The notes: generated from the sequence alone by a model not told the origin. Positions 16,318 through 25,698 are shown, counted from the first letter of the stretch. The stretch is 64,000 bases of DNA from Actinopolyspora saharensis (GCF_900100925.1 NZ_FNKO01000001.1:806001-870000); one strand, 5' to 3'. Translations and numbers: made by a program.

Positions 16318-18645
16318 GTGAGTCCGGTTCGCACGACGGTGTTTCACGTCGTGCGGGCTGACGCGCTGCTGCTCGCCGTTCCGGGTGTGCTGCTGGTGGC
16401 CACGGTCGGGGCGGTGCCGCTGGCCCGCCGGTTCGGTGCCGGTGCGGGCTATCCGCTGGCCGTGCTCTCCGCCGGGGCCGGAGGGCTGCTGCTGACGCTG
16501 CTCGGGGACGCGCTCGAGGACCCGGTCACGGTGGCCGGCGAGTGGATCCCGACGCTGGGGGCGCAGTGGAGTCTGCGGCTCGATGCGCTGGGCCTCGTCT
16601 TCGCCCTGGTGGTCACCTTCGTGGGGGCGGTGGTGCTGGCCTACTCGCCGCGGTATCTCCACGGTGGGGAGACCGACCCGTCGCGCTACTACGGTGCGCT
16701 GGCGGGGTTCGCGGCGGCGATGACGCTGCTGGTGCTCGCCGGGGACGCGCTCGTGCTGTACGTCGGGTGGGAGATCACGACCCTGGCGTCCTACTTGCTC
16801 ATCGCGTCGGCACCGGCAGGACGCCGCGCCGCGACGCGCGCCCTGATGCTCACGTTCGTCGGCGGGCTGGCGCTGCTGGCCGCGATCCTGCTGGCCGGGG
16901 CCCGGCTGAACACCGTGGCGCTGACCGAGCTCACCGATGCGGACCGCTGGGCGGGGGCGCCGCTGGTGCCGTTCCTGGCGCTGCTGGTCGTGGCCGCGGC
17001 GGTGAAGTCGGTGCAGGTGCCGTTCCACGTGTGGCTGCCGACCGCGATGGTGGCCCCCACCCCGGTCAGCGCCTACCTGCACGCGGCGGCGATGGTGACG
17101 GCGGGGCTCTACCTGCTGCTGCGCTTCGCGGAACCGATCGGTGCGCAACCGGTTGTCGGGGCGGCCGTCGCCGCGCTCGGGGCGGCCACCGCGCTGTTCG
17201 CCGCGGCGGCGGCCGTGCGGCGCAGGGACATGAAGGAGCTGCTGGCGTTCTCGACGATCAGCCAGCTCGGTTTCATGACGGCGCTGGTCGGCGTCGGCAC
17301 CGCGGAGGCGGTCACCGGTGCTGTCGTCTACTTCCTCGCGCACGCCACGTACAAGAGCGCGCTGTTCTTGTGCGCCGGGACGTACGACCACGCGGTGGGC
17401 TCGCGGGCACTGCCCGAGCTGGCCGGTTCGGCCCGCAGGCTGCCGCTGACCAGCGGCGCGCTGGTGCTGGCGTGCTTGTCGATGTCGGGCCTGCCACCGG
17501 CGCTGGGCTACGTCGGCAAGGAGGCGGCGCTCAAGGGGGCGCTGCACCCCGCCGACGCGCTGGGCTTCGCGGTGCTGGCCTGCATCGTGGCCGCGCAGGC
17601 GCTGACGGTCGCCTACAGCGTGCGTCTCGCGGCCGCCCCGTTCCGGCGTGGCGCGCGCACGCGTGCCGGGCGCGGCCGGTCGCCGGCCACCGCGGAGTGG
17701 TCGATGGCGCTGTGGCCCGCTGTGCTGGCCGTGGCCACGGTCTGCTTGGGCGCGGTCACCGCCAAGCTCGTCCCGTTGCGGCTCGCGCCGTTGACCGACG
17801 CCGCCGCCGAGGTCGCGGCGGGAGCCGCCCCCGGCTCCTCGCTCGCCCTGTGGCACGGGCTCACCCCGGCGTTCCTCGTCTCGCTGGGGATCTTCGCCGC
17901 GGGCGGGGTGCTGTTCGCGGTGTGGCACCTGCGGGGCTGGTGGCGGTTGCTGCCGGACGAGCTCGGCTCGCGGGCGGTCGACGCGCTCGGGTCCTTGCTG
18001 CGGGGGTGCGGGCGTCCCGTCGAGCGGGTGCTGGTGAGCACGGCAGTGGCGACCCACTTGACGATCGTGTTCCTGGTGGTGGCCGTGGTGGTGTGGGGGG
18101 CGCTGCTCGCGTTTCCCGTCCCGGTCGGTCCCGCGGGGGAGGCGGCCCCGCGGTGGGTGGTGTCGGTGCTGATCGCGGGTGCGGCCGTGGCCGTCGCGGT
18201 GACGAAGAACTGGCTGACGGCGTTCGCGACGTTGGCCGCGGTGGGGTTCCTGGTCGCGGGGTGGTACGTCCTGTTCGGCGCGCCGCAGCTGGCGGCCGTG
18301 CAGCTCGTCGTCGACGGTCTGACGGTGATGCTGGCGCTGTTCGTGCTCCGGCACCTGCCGCGCAGGTACGTCGACGTGCAGTGGCCCCGCCGGGTGTGGG
18401 CCGCGGGCGTGGCCCTCGCCGGGGGCGTCACGTTCGCGGGGCTGTCGCTGTTCCAGCGCAGCGCGTCACTGCCGCCTGCGTCCGAGGCCTATCTCGCCGA
18501 AGCGCGTTCCTCGAGCACCGGCAACGTGGTCACCGAGGTCCTGAGCCACTACCGCGCGCTGGACACGCTCGGTGAGACCGCGGTGATCGCGGTGGCCGCG
18601 ATCGGCGTCGTGGCCGTGCTGCGCGCGCGGAGGGGGCGGTCATGA
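16318..18645 (+). CDS. mrpA: Mrp Na+/H+ antiporter subunit A
   Basis: Largest subunit of the Mrp (Mnh/Sha) multisubunit cation/proton antiporter, 775 aa, homologous to complex I NuoL. It has many membrane spans; the proton-channel core (KSVQVPFHVWLPTAM, PVSAYLHAAAMV) is intact, and the long C-terminal part (about 560-775) is the MrpA-specific extension. GTG start with GGGAG a few nt upstream. It overlaps mrpB by 4 nt and starts a seven-gene operon used for sodium export, pH and salt tolerance. Confidence 0.93.
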   Translation: MSPVRTTVFHVVRADALLLAVPGVLLVATVGAVPLARRFGAGAGYPLAVLSAGAGGLLLTLLGDALEDPVTVAGEWIPTLGAQWSLRLDALGLVFALVVTFVGAVVLAYSPRYLHGGETDPSRYYGALAGFAAAMTLLVLAGDALVLYVGWEITTLASYLLIASAPAGRRAATRALMLTFVGGLALLAAILLAGARLNTVALTELTDADRWAGAPLVPFLALLVVAAAVKSVQVPFHVWLPTAMVAPTPVSAYLHAAAMVTAGLYLLLRFAEPIGAQPVVGAAVAALGAATALFAAAAAVRRRDMKELLAFSTISQLGFMTALVGVGTAEAVTGAVVYFLAHATYKSALFLCAGTYDHAVGSRALPELAGSARRLPLTSGALVLACLSMSGLPPALGYVGKEAALKGALHPADALGFAVLACIVAAQALTVAYSVRLAAAPFRRGARTRAGRGRSPATAEWSMALWPAVLAVATVCLGAVTAKLVPLRLAPLTDAAAEVAAGAAPGSSLALWHGLTPAFLVSLGIFAAGGVLFAVWHLRGWWRLLPDELGSRAVDALGSLLRGCGRPVERVLVSTAVATHLTIVFLVVAVVVWGALLAFPVPVGPAGEAAPRWVVSVLIAGAAVAVAVTKNWLTAFATLAAVGFLVAGWYVLFGAPQLAAVQLVVDGLTVMLALFVLRHLPRRYVDVQWPRRVWAAGVALAGGVTFAGLSLFQRSASLPPASEAYLAEARSSSTGNVVTEVLSHYRALDTLGETAVIAVAAIGVVAVLRARRGRS

Positions 18646-19058
18646 ACACGCTGATCAGCCGGATCGCCGCTCGCGTGGTCACTCCGCTGGCCGTGGTGCT
18701 GGGCGTCCTGCTGTACCTGCGGGGGCATTTCACGCTGGGCGGGGGTTTCCTGGCCGCGGTGGTGATCGGGATCGCGGCCGTGTTCCGCCACATCACGATC
18801 GGGGCGAAGTCCGTCGAACGGCTGCTCGACCGCGGCACCGGTGACGTCGTCGGGGCGGGGGTGTTGCTGATGGTTCTCTACGGTTTCGCGGGATACCTGT
18901 GGGGCGGCGGGTTCTTCGCCTCGGCGGAGCTGCACCTGCGGCTTCCCGCGCTCGGGGAGGTGACGGTGCCCTCGACGTTGCTGTTCGAGCTGGGGATCGC
19001 GTTGACCGTGGTGGGCATCGTGGTGGCCGTCATTCACGAACTCGGGGGAGAGCGATGA
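18642..19058 (+). CDS. mrpB: Mrp antiporter subunit B
   Basis: 138 aa membrane subunit with four hydrophobic segments and the MnhB-type motif GHFTLGGGFLAAVVIG; the usual length. Start ATG 18642 overlaps the mrpA stop as ATGA; its own stop overlaps mrpC in the same way. Part of the hetero-oligomeric Mrp complex. Confidence 0.93.
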   Translation: MNTLISRIAARVVTPLAVVLGVLLYLRGHFTLGGGFLAAVVIGIAAVFRHITIGAKSVERLLDRGTGDVVGAGVLLMVLYGFAGYLWGGGFFASAELHLRLPALGEVTVPSTLLFELGIALTVVGIVVAVIHELGGER

Positions 19059-19417
19059 GCGCCGCGATCGCGACCGGGGTGCTGGCCGCGGCGGGGATCT
19101 ACCTGCTGCTCCACGGGAGTCTCGTGCGCGTGGTGATCGGTTTTCTGCTGCTGCAGCACGCGGTCAACCTCCTGCTGGTCACCGCGCGTTCGCCGCAGCG
19201 GGACGAGGCGCCGATCCTGCCCGCGGTCGCGCCGCAGGACCCGCTCGGGCAGGCGTTCGTGGTCACCGCGATCGTGATCGGCTTCGCGTCGGTGATATTC
19301 CTGCTGGCGCTCACGCTGCGGTACGTGCGCGCGGTCCGCGCGAGCGGGTCGGCAGGCCGGGGCAACAGCGCGGTCGAGTCCGCCTCCGGGGAGGGAGGGG
19401 GTGGCGCGTCGTGGTGA
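19055..19417 (+). CDS. mrpC: Mrp antiporter subunit C (NuoK-like)
   Basis: 120 aa NuoK-like membrane subunit with three spans; GFLLLQHAVNLLLV and DPLGQAFVVTAIVIGFA are conserved NuoK/MrpC segments. Start ATG 19055 by the ATGA overlap with mrpB. The C-terminal 25 residues are Gly/Ser-rich and probably flexible. Its 3' end overlaps mrpD by 7 nt. Confidence 0.93.
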   Translation: MSAAIATGVLAAAGIYLLLHGSLVRVVIGFLLLQHAVNLLLVTARSPQRDEAPILPAVAPQDPLGQAFVVTAIVIGFASVIFLLALTLRYVRAVRASGSAGRGNSAVESASGEGGGGASW

Positions 19418-20862
19418 GCACGCAGCTGCTGCTGTTGAGTCCGCTGATCGCGCCGCTGGCCGCGGCGGCGTTCGCGGCGCTCGGGCGACGCTGGAACGGA
19501 GTCCAGCGCGCGGTCACCTTCGCGGCGCTGGTGGTGGTGATCGCCGCGGGGGTGCTGCTGGTCGTCGAGTCGTTGTCCTCGGGGGTCGTGTCCACGGTGG
19601 TGGGGGCCAAGAGTTCCCTGACGGGCATCGCGTTGACGGCCGATCCGTTCGGAGCGGCGCTCGTGGCGGCCACGGGGGTGCTGGCCGCGGTGGTCACCGC
19701 GACGGTGGTCGCGACCGGTGACGACCGCTCGTCCTTCCTGCAGCCGTTGATGCTGGTGCTGCTGGGCGGGGCCTGCGGCAGTTTCCTCGCCGGGGACCTG
19801 TTCAACCTCTTCGTGTTCTTCGAGGTGGTGCTCATCGGCAGCTACGTGCTGCTGATCCTGCTCGGCGGGCTGCCTCAGCTGCGGGCGGCCCGCGTCTACG
19901 TCACGGTCAACCTGATCGGGACGATGCTGCTGCTGACCGGCATCGCCGGTGTGTTCGCCGCGACCGGCACCGTGAACCTGGCGCGGTTGGCCCAGCAGCC
20001 GGTGGTCGAGTCCGGGGCCGCGCCGGGGGCGGTGCTGGTTGTGCTGGCCTTCACGGTCAAGGCCGGTCTGCTGCCGTTCTCCGGCTGGCTCGCGGTGGGC
20101 TACCCGGTCGTCCAGCGCACCACGATGGCGTTGTTCGCCGGCACGTTGACCACGGTCGGTGTGGCAGCGCTGTACCGGGTGGTGCTGCTGGCCTTCGACG
20201 GTTCGCCCGTGCTGCGGGGCGGGGTGCTCGTCGTCGCCGTGGCGACCTTGCTGCTCGCCTCGGTGGCGGCCGTGGCGGCGCATCCGCACGGGCGGGTTCT
20301 CGGGTTGCTGATCGTGACTCAGGTCGGGTTCATGGCCGCCGGTTTCGGGCTGGGAACCGCGGCCGCCGTGACCGCGGGGGTGTTCTTCGTCCTGCAGGAT
20401 GTGGTCATCAAGGCGGCCGCCGTCCTGGCCTACCGCCCTCTCGGCGAGTCCGCTGCGCCGGGGGGAGGAGCGCGGGCGGTGGCTTTGACCGGTTTCGCGC
20501 TGCTGGCGCTGTCGCTGGTGGGGGTGCCGCCGCTGGCCGGTTTCGTCGGCAAGGCGTTGCTCGTGGAGGCGGCCTTCGAGGCGGGGTCGGTCGTGGTGGT
20601 CGTGGCGGTGCTGGTGGCCTCCGCGGCGACGCTCGCGGCCCTGCTTCCGCTGTGGTGGCACGTGAGCGGGCGGGGCGGGGGCGAGTCCGGTGGCGGGGCG
20701 AGCTCCGCGCGGCTGTCGGCGTGCGTGACGCCCGCGGTGGCGGTGGCCGCGGCCGCGCTGGTGGTCGGGATCGCGCCCGGGTGGCTGCTCGCGGTCGCCG
20801 AGGGGGCGGCGGAGGTGCTCGTCGACCCCGCCGTCTACGCGCGGCAGGTGCTCGGATCATGA
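19411..20862 (+). CDS. mrpD: Mrp antiporter subunit D (NuoM/N-like)
   Basis: 483 aa proton-channel subunit, homologous to NuoN/NuoM, about 14 membrane spans; LFNLFVFFEVVLIGSYVLL and the buried lysine segment FTVKAGLLPFSGWL are diagnostic. GTG start at 19411 (a second GTG follows at 19414) with a GAGGGAGGGGG purine run about 10 nt upstream. The stop overlaps mrpE as ATGA. Confidence 0.93.
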   Translation: MVSTQLLLLSPLIAPLAAAAFAALGRRWNGVQRAVTFAALVVVIAAGVLLVVESLSSGVVSTVVGAKSSLTGIALTADPFGAALVAATGVLAAVVTATVVATGDDRSSFLQPLMLVLLGGACGSFLAGDLFNLFVFFEVVLIGSYVLLILLGGLPQLRAARVYVTVNLIGTMLLLTGIAGVFAATGTVNLARLAQQPVVESGAAPGAVLVVLAFTVKAGLLPFSGWLAVGYPVVQRTTMALFAGTLTTVGVAALYRVVLLAFDGSPVLRGGVLVVAVATLLLASVAAVAAHPHGRVLGLLIVTQVGFMAAGFGLGTAAAVTAGVFFVLQDVVIKAAAVLAYRPLGESAAPGGGARAVALTGFALLALSLVGVPPLAGFVGKALLVEAAFEAGSVVVVVAVLVASAATLAALLPLWWHVSGRGGGESGGGASSARLSACVTPAVAVAAAALVVGIAPGWLLAVAEGAAEVLVDPAVYARQVLGS

Positions 20863-21188
20863 CTGCGCTGCGACGGATCCGGCGGCTGGCGGCGCTGGTG
20901 CTGACCTTCGCGGACCAGCTGGTGCGCGCCAACTTCGAGGTCACCCGCACGGTGGTCACGCCGGGAACGGTCGAGGCCGCGGTGCTCGCCCTCGATCTGG
21001 AGACCGACAACCCCTGGTTGATCACCACGCTCGCGAACCTGGTGTCGCTGACGCCCGGCACGCTCACGCTCGACGTGGCCGAGGATCGCGGCAGCATCTA
21101 CGTCCACGTGCTCGCGACCCGCCCGCTGGAGGAGCGGCGGGAGGATCTCCGCAGGATGCAGCGTCGGCTCTTGGAGGCGGTGGGATGA
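20859..21188 (+). CDS. mrpE: Mrp antiporter subunit E, short form
   Basis: 109 aa MrpE subunit fixed by ATGA overlaps at both ends. The conserved C-terminal part is present (LANLVSLTPGTLTLDVAEDR, YVHVL). Family members such as the Bacillus protein have about 158 aa with two N-terminal membrane spans; here the first about 50 residues are missing and only a short hydrophobic stretch remains near residues 10-18. Upstream sequence in this frame overlaps mrpD, so no longer start is likely. Confidence 0.85.
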   Translation: MTALRRIRRLAALVLTFADQLVRANFEVTRTVVTPGTVEAAVLALDLETDNPWLITTLANLVSLTPGTLTLDVAEDRGSIYVHVLATRPLEERREDLRRMQRRLLEAVG

Positions 21189-21460
21189 CGCCGGTGGATC
21201 TGCCGCTGGCCGTGCTCGCGATCGGGTTCGCGCTGGCGCTGGGACGTGTCGCGCGGGGACCGTCGCCCGCCGATCGGGTGATCGCCGCCGAGCTCGCCTT
21301 CGTCGTGCTGCTGGCCGGGCTGGGGCTGCTCGCCGCCCGACTCGGGTCCACGCACGTTCTCACCGTCGCGGTCGTGGTCGCGTTGCTCCAGTTCGTCACC
21401 ACGGCCGCGCTGGCCTATCTGATCCAGCGCACCCACCCGGGTGAGGAGGACGCGGAATGA
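21185..21460 (+). CDS. mrpF: Mrp antiporter subunit F
   Basis: 91 aa small membrane subunit with three hydrophobic segments; GPSPADRVIAAE is the typical MrpF loop. Coupled by ATGA overlaps to mrpE and mrpG. Usual size. Confidence 0.92.
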   Translation: MTPVDLPLAVLAIGFALALGRVARGPSPADRVIAAELAFVVLLAGLGLLAARLGSTHVLTVAVVVALLQFVTTAALAYLIQRTHPGEEDAE

Positions 21461-21792
21461 TCTGGGCGGGCACGGTCGTGGCGACCCTCGGCGCGCTGCT
21501 GTGCCTGATCGCCGCCGTGGGGTTGGTGCGGTTGTCCGATCCGCTCTCCCGGCTGCAGGCGGTGACCAAGGCCAGCACGCTCGGGCTCGCGTTGTCGCTG
21601 CTCGGAGCGGTGCTCGTGCTGCCCGCGGTGGACGTCGCGGTGAAGGCGGTGATCGTGGTGGCCTTCTACTGGCTGGTGGCGCCGGTGTCCGGGCATCTCA
21701 TCGGGCGGGCCGCCTACCGCACCGAGCCCGGCGGGAAGCTGCGGGTCGACGAAGCCGTCGAGCACTTCGAGCCCCCGGGCGGGGGAACGTGA
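21457..21792 (+). CDS. mrpG: Mrp antiporter subunit G
   Basis: 111 aa last subunit of the Mrp operon, three hydrophobic segments and the MrpG-type motif RLSDPLSRLQAVTKASTLG. Start overlaps mrpF as ATGA. All seven mrp genes are therefore present in standard A-G order. A strong bidirectional hairpin follows at 21943-21981. Confidence 0.92.
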   Translation: MIWAGTVVATLGALLCLIAAVGLVRLSDPLSRLQAVTKASTLGLALSLLGAVLVLPAVDVAVKAVIVVAFYWLVAPVSGHLIGRAAYRTEPGGKLRVDEAVEHFEPPGGGT

Positions 21793-21942
21793 ACGCAAGC
21801 CCGGAGGCGTGTCCGGCGGGGGGTTGAAGATGTTGGCCAGCTGGGCCGCCACCCAGGATCTGGCGGAGGAGCAGCCGGAACGCACCGACCGGGAGAACCA
21901 GGCCGACCAGGCGTGACCGGAGTCGGTGCGCCCGTGGCGGGG

Positions 21943-21981
21943 CCGGTGCGGCTCGGCGCTGCCGGGGCCGAGCCGCACCGG
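21943..21981. terminator. Bidirectional terminator between mrpG and alcohol dehydrogenase
   Basis: Perfect 15-bp stem (21943-21957 and 21967-21981) with a 9-nt loop, lying between the convergent stops at 21792 and 22000. Confidence 0.85.
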
Positions 21982-21999
21982 TCGAGCGGTGGCGCCGGG

Positions 22000-23034
22000 T
22001 CAGGGGTGGACGAGGACCTTCAGCGCCTCGCGGTCGGCCATGGCGCGGTAGCCGTCCGGGACCTCGTCCAGACCGGCGGTGCGGTCGAATACCCGGCCCG
22101 GCTGGATCCTGCTCTCGAGCACGTCGGGCAGCAGCTGCTCGATGTAGGCCCTGGCCGGGGCGACGCCGCCGGTGAGGGTGATGTTGCGGAAGAACACGTC
22201 GAAGCCGATCGGCCCCTCCGCGTACTGTGGTGCTCCCACGCGGCTGACCACGCCTCCGTCGCGGACCGCGCCGAAGGCGGTCTCCAGCGCTGGTTTCGTG
22301 CCGATGCACTCCAGCACCGTGCGGGTGCCGTCGCCGCCTGCCAGTTCCCTGGCGCGGGCGACTCCCTCGTCGCCGCGTTCGGGGACCACGTCGGTGGCGC
22401 CGAACTCGCGGCCGAGGTTGGTGCGCTCGGTGTGCCTGCCCATGAGCAGGACCTGCTCGGCGCCGAGCCGCTTGGCCGCCAGCACGGCCGACAGCCCGAC
22501 GGCGCCGTCGCCGATGACGGTCACCGCGGAGCCCGCGCCGACGCCTGCTTGCACCGCGGCGTGGTGTCCGGTGGAGAACACGTCGGACAGGGTCAGCAGG
22601 GACGGCAGCAGTTCGGAGTCCGCGCCGACGGGGAGTTTGACCAGGGTGCCCTGCGCTTGGGGTACCCGCACCGCCTCGGCCTGGGCACCGTCCACATCGC
22701 CGACTCCCCACATGCCGCCGTGGCGGCAGGAGGTCTGCAGTCCCTCGCCGCAGAAGTCGCAGGTGTTGTCGGCCCACACGAAGGGGGCCAGCACCAGGTC
22801 GCCGTTCTGCAGTCCGGAGATCTCGCTGCCGGTGTCGTCGACCACGCCGAGGAACTCGTGGCCGATGCGTTCGCCGGTCTCGGACTCGGGCATCGAGCCG
22901 TAGGGCCACAGGTCGCTGCCGCAGATGCAGGTGCGCAGCACGCGGACCACCGCGTCGGTGGGGAGCTGGATCTTCGGGTCTGGGACGTTCTCCACTCGCA
23001 CGTCGCCGGCCCCGTGGATCACGGTCGCTCGCAT
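22000..23034 (-). CDS. Zinc-dependent alcohol dehydrogenase (MDR family)
   Basis: Medium-chain NAD(P)-dependent dehydrogenase of 344 aa. Catalytic-zinc residues lie in CICGSDLWPYG and GHEFLG; the structural-zinc cysteines are only partly present (CDFCGEG then a Cys eight residues on). The nucleotide-binding motif reads VIGDGAVGLSAV. ATG 23034 fits the usual MRA(T/V) start; GGG at about 12 nt upstream is a weak ribosome site. Monocistronic. Similar to bacterial threonine/sorbitol-dehydrogenase-like enzymes; substrate unknown. Confidence 0.85.
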   Translation of the reverse strand: MRATVIHGAGDVRVENVPDPKIQLPTDAVVRVLRTCICGSDLWPYGSMPESETGERIGHEFLGVVDDTGSEISGLQNGDLVLAPFVWADNTCDFCGEGLQTSCRHGGMWGVGDVDGAQAEAVRVPQAQGTLVKLPVGADSELLPSLLTLSDVFSTGHHAAVQAGVGAGSAVTVIGDGAVGLSAVLAAKRLGAEQVLLMGRHTERTNLGREFGATDVVPERGDEGVARARELAGGDGTRTVLECIGTKPALETAFGAVRDGGVVSRVGAPQYAEGPIGFDVFFRNITLTGGVAPARAYIEQLLPDVLESRIQPGRVFDRTAGLDEVPDGYRAMADREALKVLVHP

Positions 23035-23373
23035 GAGGTCGCCCTTTCGTTCGTGTTTCTCGGCAGGGCCCCGGCCGGCGTGGCCGGGGCTGTCCGGGGA
23101 GGCCTCTCGGAGAGGTCGCGCGGGTGCGGCCCCGATGGGCGCACACCGCCGTCCCCGTGTTCCCGCGGGGCGCGATCGATGAAACACGACGTGGAGGTGC
23201 CGGGGGAGGGCGTGTCGATCCGGGTACTGGCAGACCCCCGTGATCGCGTGGCGCGGGCGTGGACCGCGCCGGTGCGGGCGGCCAGTGCTCCGGTGGGAGC
23301 GGAAGGTGCGAGTGCCACTCCGGTGGGGTGGGGCACGGTGCCCGCGGTCGGAGTTCGGGGCACCGGCCGCGGG
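23035..23373. other. Intergenic region, 339 nt
   Basis: Lies between two genes read on the minus strand. I see no supported gene, repeat or clear promoter; small frames here overlap in several registers and have no protein-like character. Confidence 0.4.
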
Positions 23374-23871
23374 TCAGGTCGCTGCGGCGAGGAATCCCGC
23401 CACGTGTCGGTCCGAGCGCAGTCGCACCACGCGGGTGGGGGAGTGCCGCTCGATCTCGGCCAGCAGGCGGGGCCGGTGCTCTCGCGGGAACGACCACAGG
23501 TAGCGCAGGAAGCTCCACGAGAAGCGTTCGGGGCAGCCCGCGGCCTGCACCGCGTGCCCGTGGTGTCGCCAGTGCCGCCCCAGCACTCGCAGCAGGCACA
23601 CCCAGCGGGGCCGGTCGAGGAAGATCACGGTGTCGGCCCGACTCAGCCGGATGTCGAGCGTGGACCAGTAGTTGCCGTCGGCGATCCAGCGGTCACCGGC
23701 CAGTACCCGTTCCTGCTGCTGCCGCCAGCGCTGGCGATCGGGACGACGCCAGCCGGGATGCCAGTAGTACGTGTCGAGGCTGATGACGGGCAGGCCCGTG
23801 CGACGTCCGAGTTCGCGAGCGAACGTCGTTTTTCCCGCTCCACCACTGCCGACGACCGCGATCCGGTGCAT
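23374..23871 (-). CDS. P-loop NTPase, adenylate-kinase/topology-modulation-like
   Basis: Small nucleoside-triphosphate-binding protein, 165 aa from ATG 23871. The Walker A motif GSGGAGKTTFARELG begins at residue 8; SLDTYYWHPGW and WIADGNYWSTL are typical of the family annotated as topology modulation proteins or adenylate-kinase-like. A longer start at ATG 23907 would add 12 residues. Catalytic role in this family is poorly defined. It lies downstream of the pucR gene in the same direction but 171 nt away. Confidence 0.8.
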   Translation of the reverse strand: MHRIAVVGSGGAGKTTFARELGRRTGLPVISLDTYYWHPGWRRPDRQRWRQQQERVLAGDRWIADGNYWSTLDIRLSRADTVIFLDRPRWVCLLRVLGRHWRHHGHAVQAAGCPERFSWSFLRYLWSFPREHRPRLLAEIERHSPTRVVRLRSDRHVAGFLAAAT

Positions 23872-24042
23872 ACCTCGACAGGTTAGCTGCAGTCCCTCGG
23901 CCCGCATCGTGGTGAGCACGCCGCCTTCGGTCGTGAGCACCGTGCTCGCGTCGGCGGTGCTCTCCCCGGGACTCCACCGGGCCGGTGGCTGTTCGGAGCC
24001 ACGGCTCTGGTCCGGGGTGTGCTGCACCGCCCCGGAAGGGGG

Positions 24043-25698
24043 TCAGCCCGGCCTGCCGCGGGTGCCGCGGAGTTCGCGCAGCAGCGCGGCGACGTGCAGG
24101 GACGCGCGGGACTCCGCGTCGGCGAGGTCCACGTCGAGCACGGATTCGATCGTGGCCAGCCGGTTGTACAGCGCCGGTCGGCTGAGGTGGTGGCGTCTGG
24201 CCAGGTCCGTCTTGTTGCCGCCGTGGCGCAGGAACTCGCCGAGCAGCTCGGCGAGCTCGGTGTGGTGCTCGGCGTCGTGGGCCAGCAGCGGGCCCAGCTC
24301 CGCCTCGGCGAAGGCCACCAGGCGGGGGTCGTCGCGCAGCAGCGAGAGCACGCCGCGCAGCCGCACGTCGGCGCTGCGGTGGAAGGAGCGGTTCGTCGGG
24401 CCGTGCGCACGCTGTGCGGCCGCGGCCTCGGCGGCGTGCCCGGACTCGTCGAGCAGCGGTCCGATGCCGGCCAGCGTGCTCGCGCGGCGTCCGACGCCGA
24501 TCACCCAGGGGGTTCCGTCGCCTTCGGCGGCGATCCGCTCGTGCACTGCCGGGGCGAGTTGTTCCAGGAGCTGGTCCTCCTCGGTGGTGTCCAGGCCGAG
24601 CACGGCGGTGACGGTGCCCGGTTGGGTGGAGGCGACCAGCCCGGTGCGGCCCGCGGCGCGCAGCTGGGCGGCGACGAGGTCGCGCACCCGGGCGGCGGGG
24701 TCGCTGCCGGGGTCCTGCCCGGGGGTGGGGTGGTCCTCTGCGGGCCGGGCGCGGGCGGGGAGCAGGGTGAGCGGGAGGTAGGGGCCGGTGGTGCTGAGCC
24801 CGGCCGCGGAGGCGCGGGTGCGCAGGTCGGGCCCGTCGACGGCCCGTCCGGCGAGCAGTTCGGCCAGCAGCCCGGCGTGGGTGCGGTGTTCTTCCCCGCG
24901 CCGTTCGCGTTCGACGAGGCGGGCGACGGTGAGCGCTTGGGCCGTTCGTTCGAGCAGGGTGCGGGCCGCGTCGTCGTCCAGGGTGCCGCCGAGGAGGACG
25001 AGCCTGCCCCACGGGTTGCGTCGGGGGCCCACCAGTGAGGTGGTCCAGCGTTCGTTGCCGAGGGGCATGCTGACTCCGTCGTCGGCGGCGCGGGAGCGTC
25101 GTTCCCACTGGTCGAGCACCTGGGTGGCCGAGGTGTCGCCGAGTTCGTAGGCGATCACGCGGTGCCCGAGGTCCTCCAGCACGAGCGGGGCTCCGGCCAG
25201 GAGCCGTCCCTGGTGCAGGATCTGCTCGGTGCCGGTGGTTTCGACGGCGAGTTCGGAGAAGGTGCGGTGCACGCGTTCGGAGAAGCTCAGTCGTTCGACC
25301 TGCTCGTCGATGATGCGTGCGTGCACCGCTTCGGTGAGCGCGACGAACCGCAGCGGGCGGTGCAGCACCACCAGCGGGAGGGCCAGTTCCGCGGCGGTCC
25401 GGGCGAGGGCTCGCGGGGGCCGGTCGAACTGGCGTCCGAGTTCGATGACCAGTCCCGCGGCCCCGGCGCGGTCGAGGTTGCGCAGGTAGTCGCGTTGTTC
25501 CGCGTCGGTGTGGCCGATGCCGAGGCCGGTGGTCAGGATCAGCTCGCCGCCCTTGAGCAGCGTGGAGAGCTCTTCCAGCTCGCTGACGTGCACCCAGCGC
25601 ACGGGCCGGTCGGCGGTGGTGGGGGAGACGACTTCCGGCAGCGCCTCCTGGACGAGGGGCAGGGCCACGATGTCGCTGACGGTCAGTTGCCGCACCAT
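24043..25698 (-). CDS. PucR-family transcriptional regulator
   Basis: 551 aa regulator with an N-terminal PucR purine-catabolism-type domain (LTVSDIVALPLVQEALPEVV, about 1-120), a middle GGDEF-like/CdaR region, and a C-terminal PucR helix-turn-helix (GGNKTDLARRHHLSRPALYN). It is divergent from mmsA with 121 nt between the starts; that gap carries two TGACA-type dyads, likely its binding sites. In actinomycetes PucR regulators next to a class III aminotransferase and a semialdehyde dehydrogenase control beta-alanine, GABA or related amine use. Confidence 0.88.
   Translation of the reverse strand: MVRQLTVSDIVALPLVQEALPEVVSPTTADRPVRWVHVSELEELSTLLKGGELILTTGLGIGHTDAEQRDYLRNLDRAGAAGLVIELGRQFDRPPRALARTAAELALPLVVLHRPLRFVALTEAVHARIIDEQVERLSFSERVHRTFSELAVETTGTEQILHQGRLLAGAPLVLEDLGHRVIAYELGDTSATQVLDQWERRSRAADDGVSMPLGNERWTTSLVGPRRNPWGRLVLLGGTLDDDAARTLLERTAQALTVARLVERERRGEEHRTHAGLLAELLAGRAVDGPDLRTRASAAGLSTTGPYLPLTLLPARARPAEDHPTPGQDPGSDPAARVRDLVAAQLRAAGRTGLVASTQPGTVTAVLGLDTTEEDQLLEQLAPAVHERIAAEGDGTPWVIGVGRRASTLAGIGPLLDESGHAAEAAAAQRAHGPTNRSFHRSADVRLRGVLSLLRDDPRLVAFAEAELGPLLAHDAEHHTELAELLGEFLRHGGNKTDLARRHHLSRPALYNRLATIESVLDVDLADAESRASLHVAALLRELRGTRGRPG

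Noticed and set aside
16130..16361. Short plus-strand frame before mrpA
   Set aside because: Runs into mrpA out of frame, composition Gly/Arg/Ala-rich, no ribosome site; the GTG start of mrpA fits better.
16126..18354. Minus-strand frame of 742 codons opposite mrpA
   Set aside because: Low-complexity Arg/Gln/His-rich shadow of the membrane protein gene; no start signal or family.
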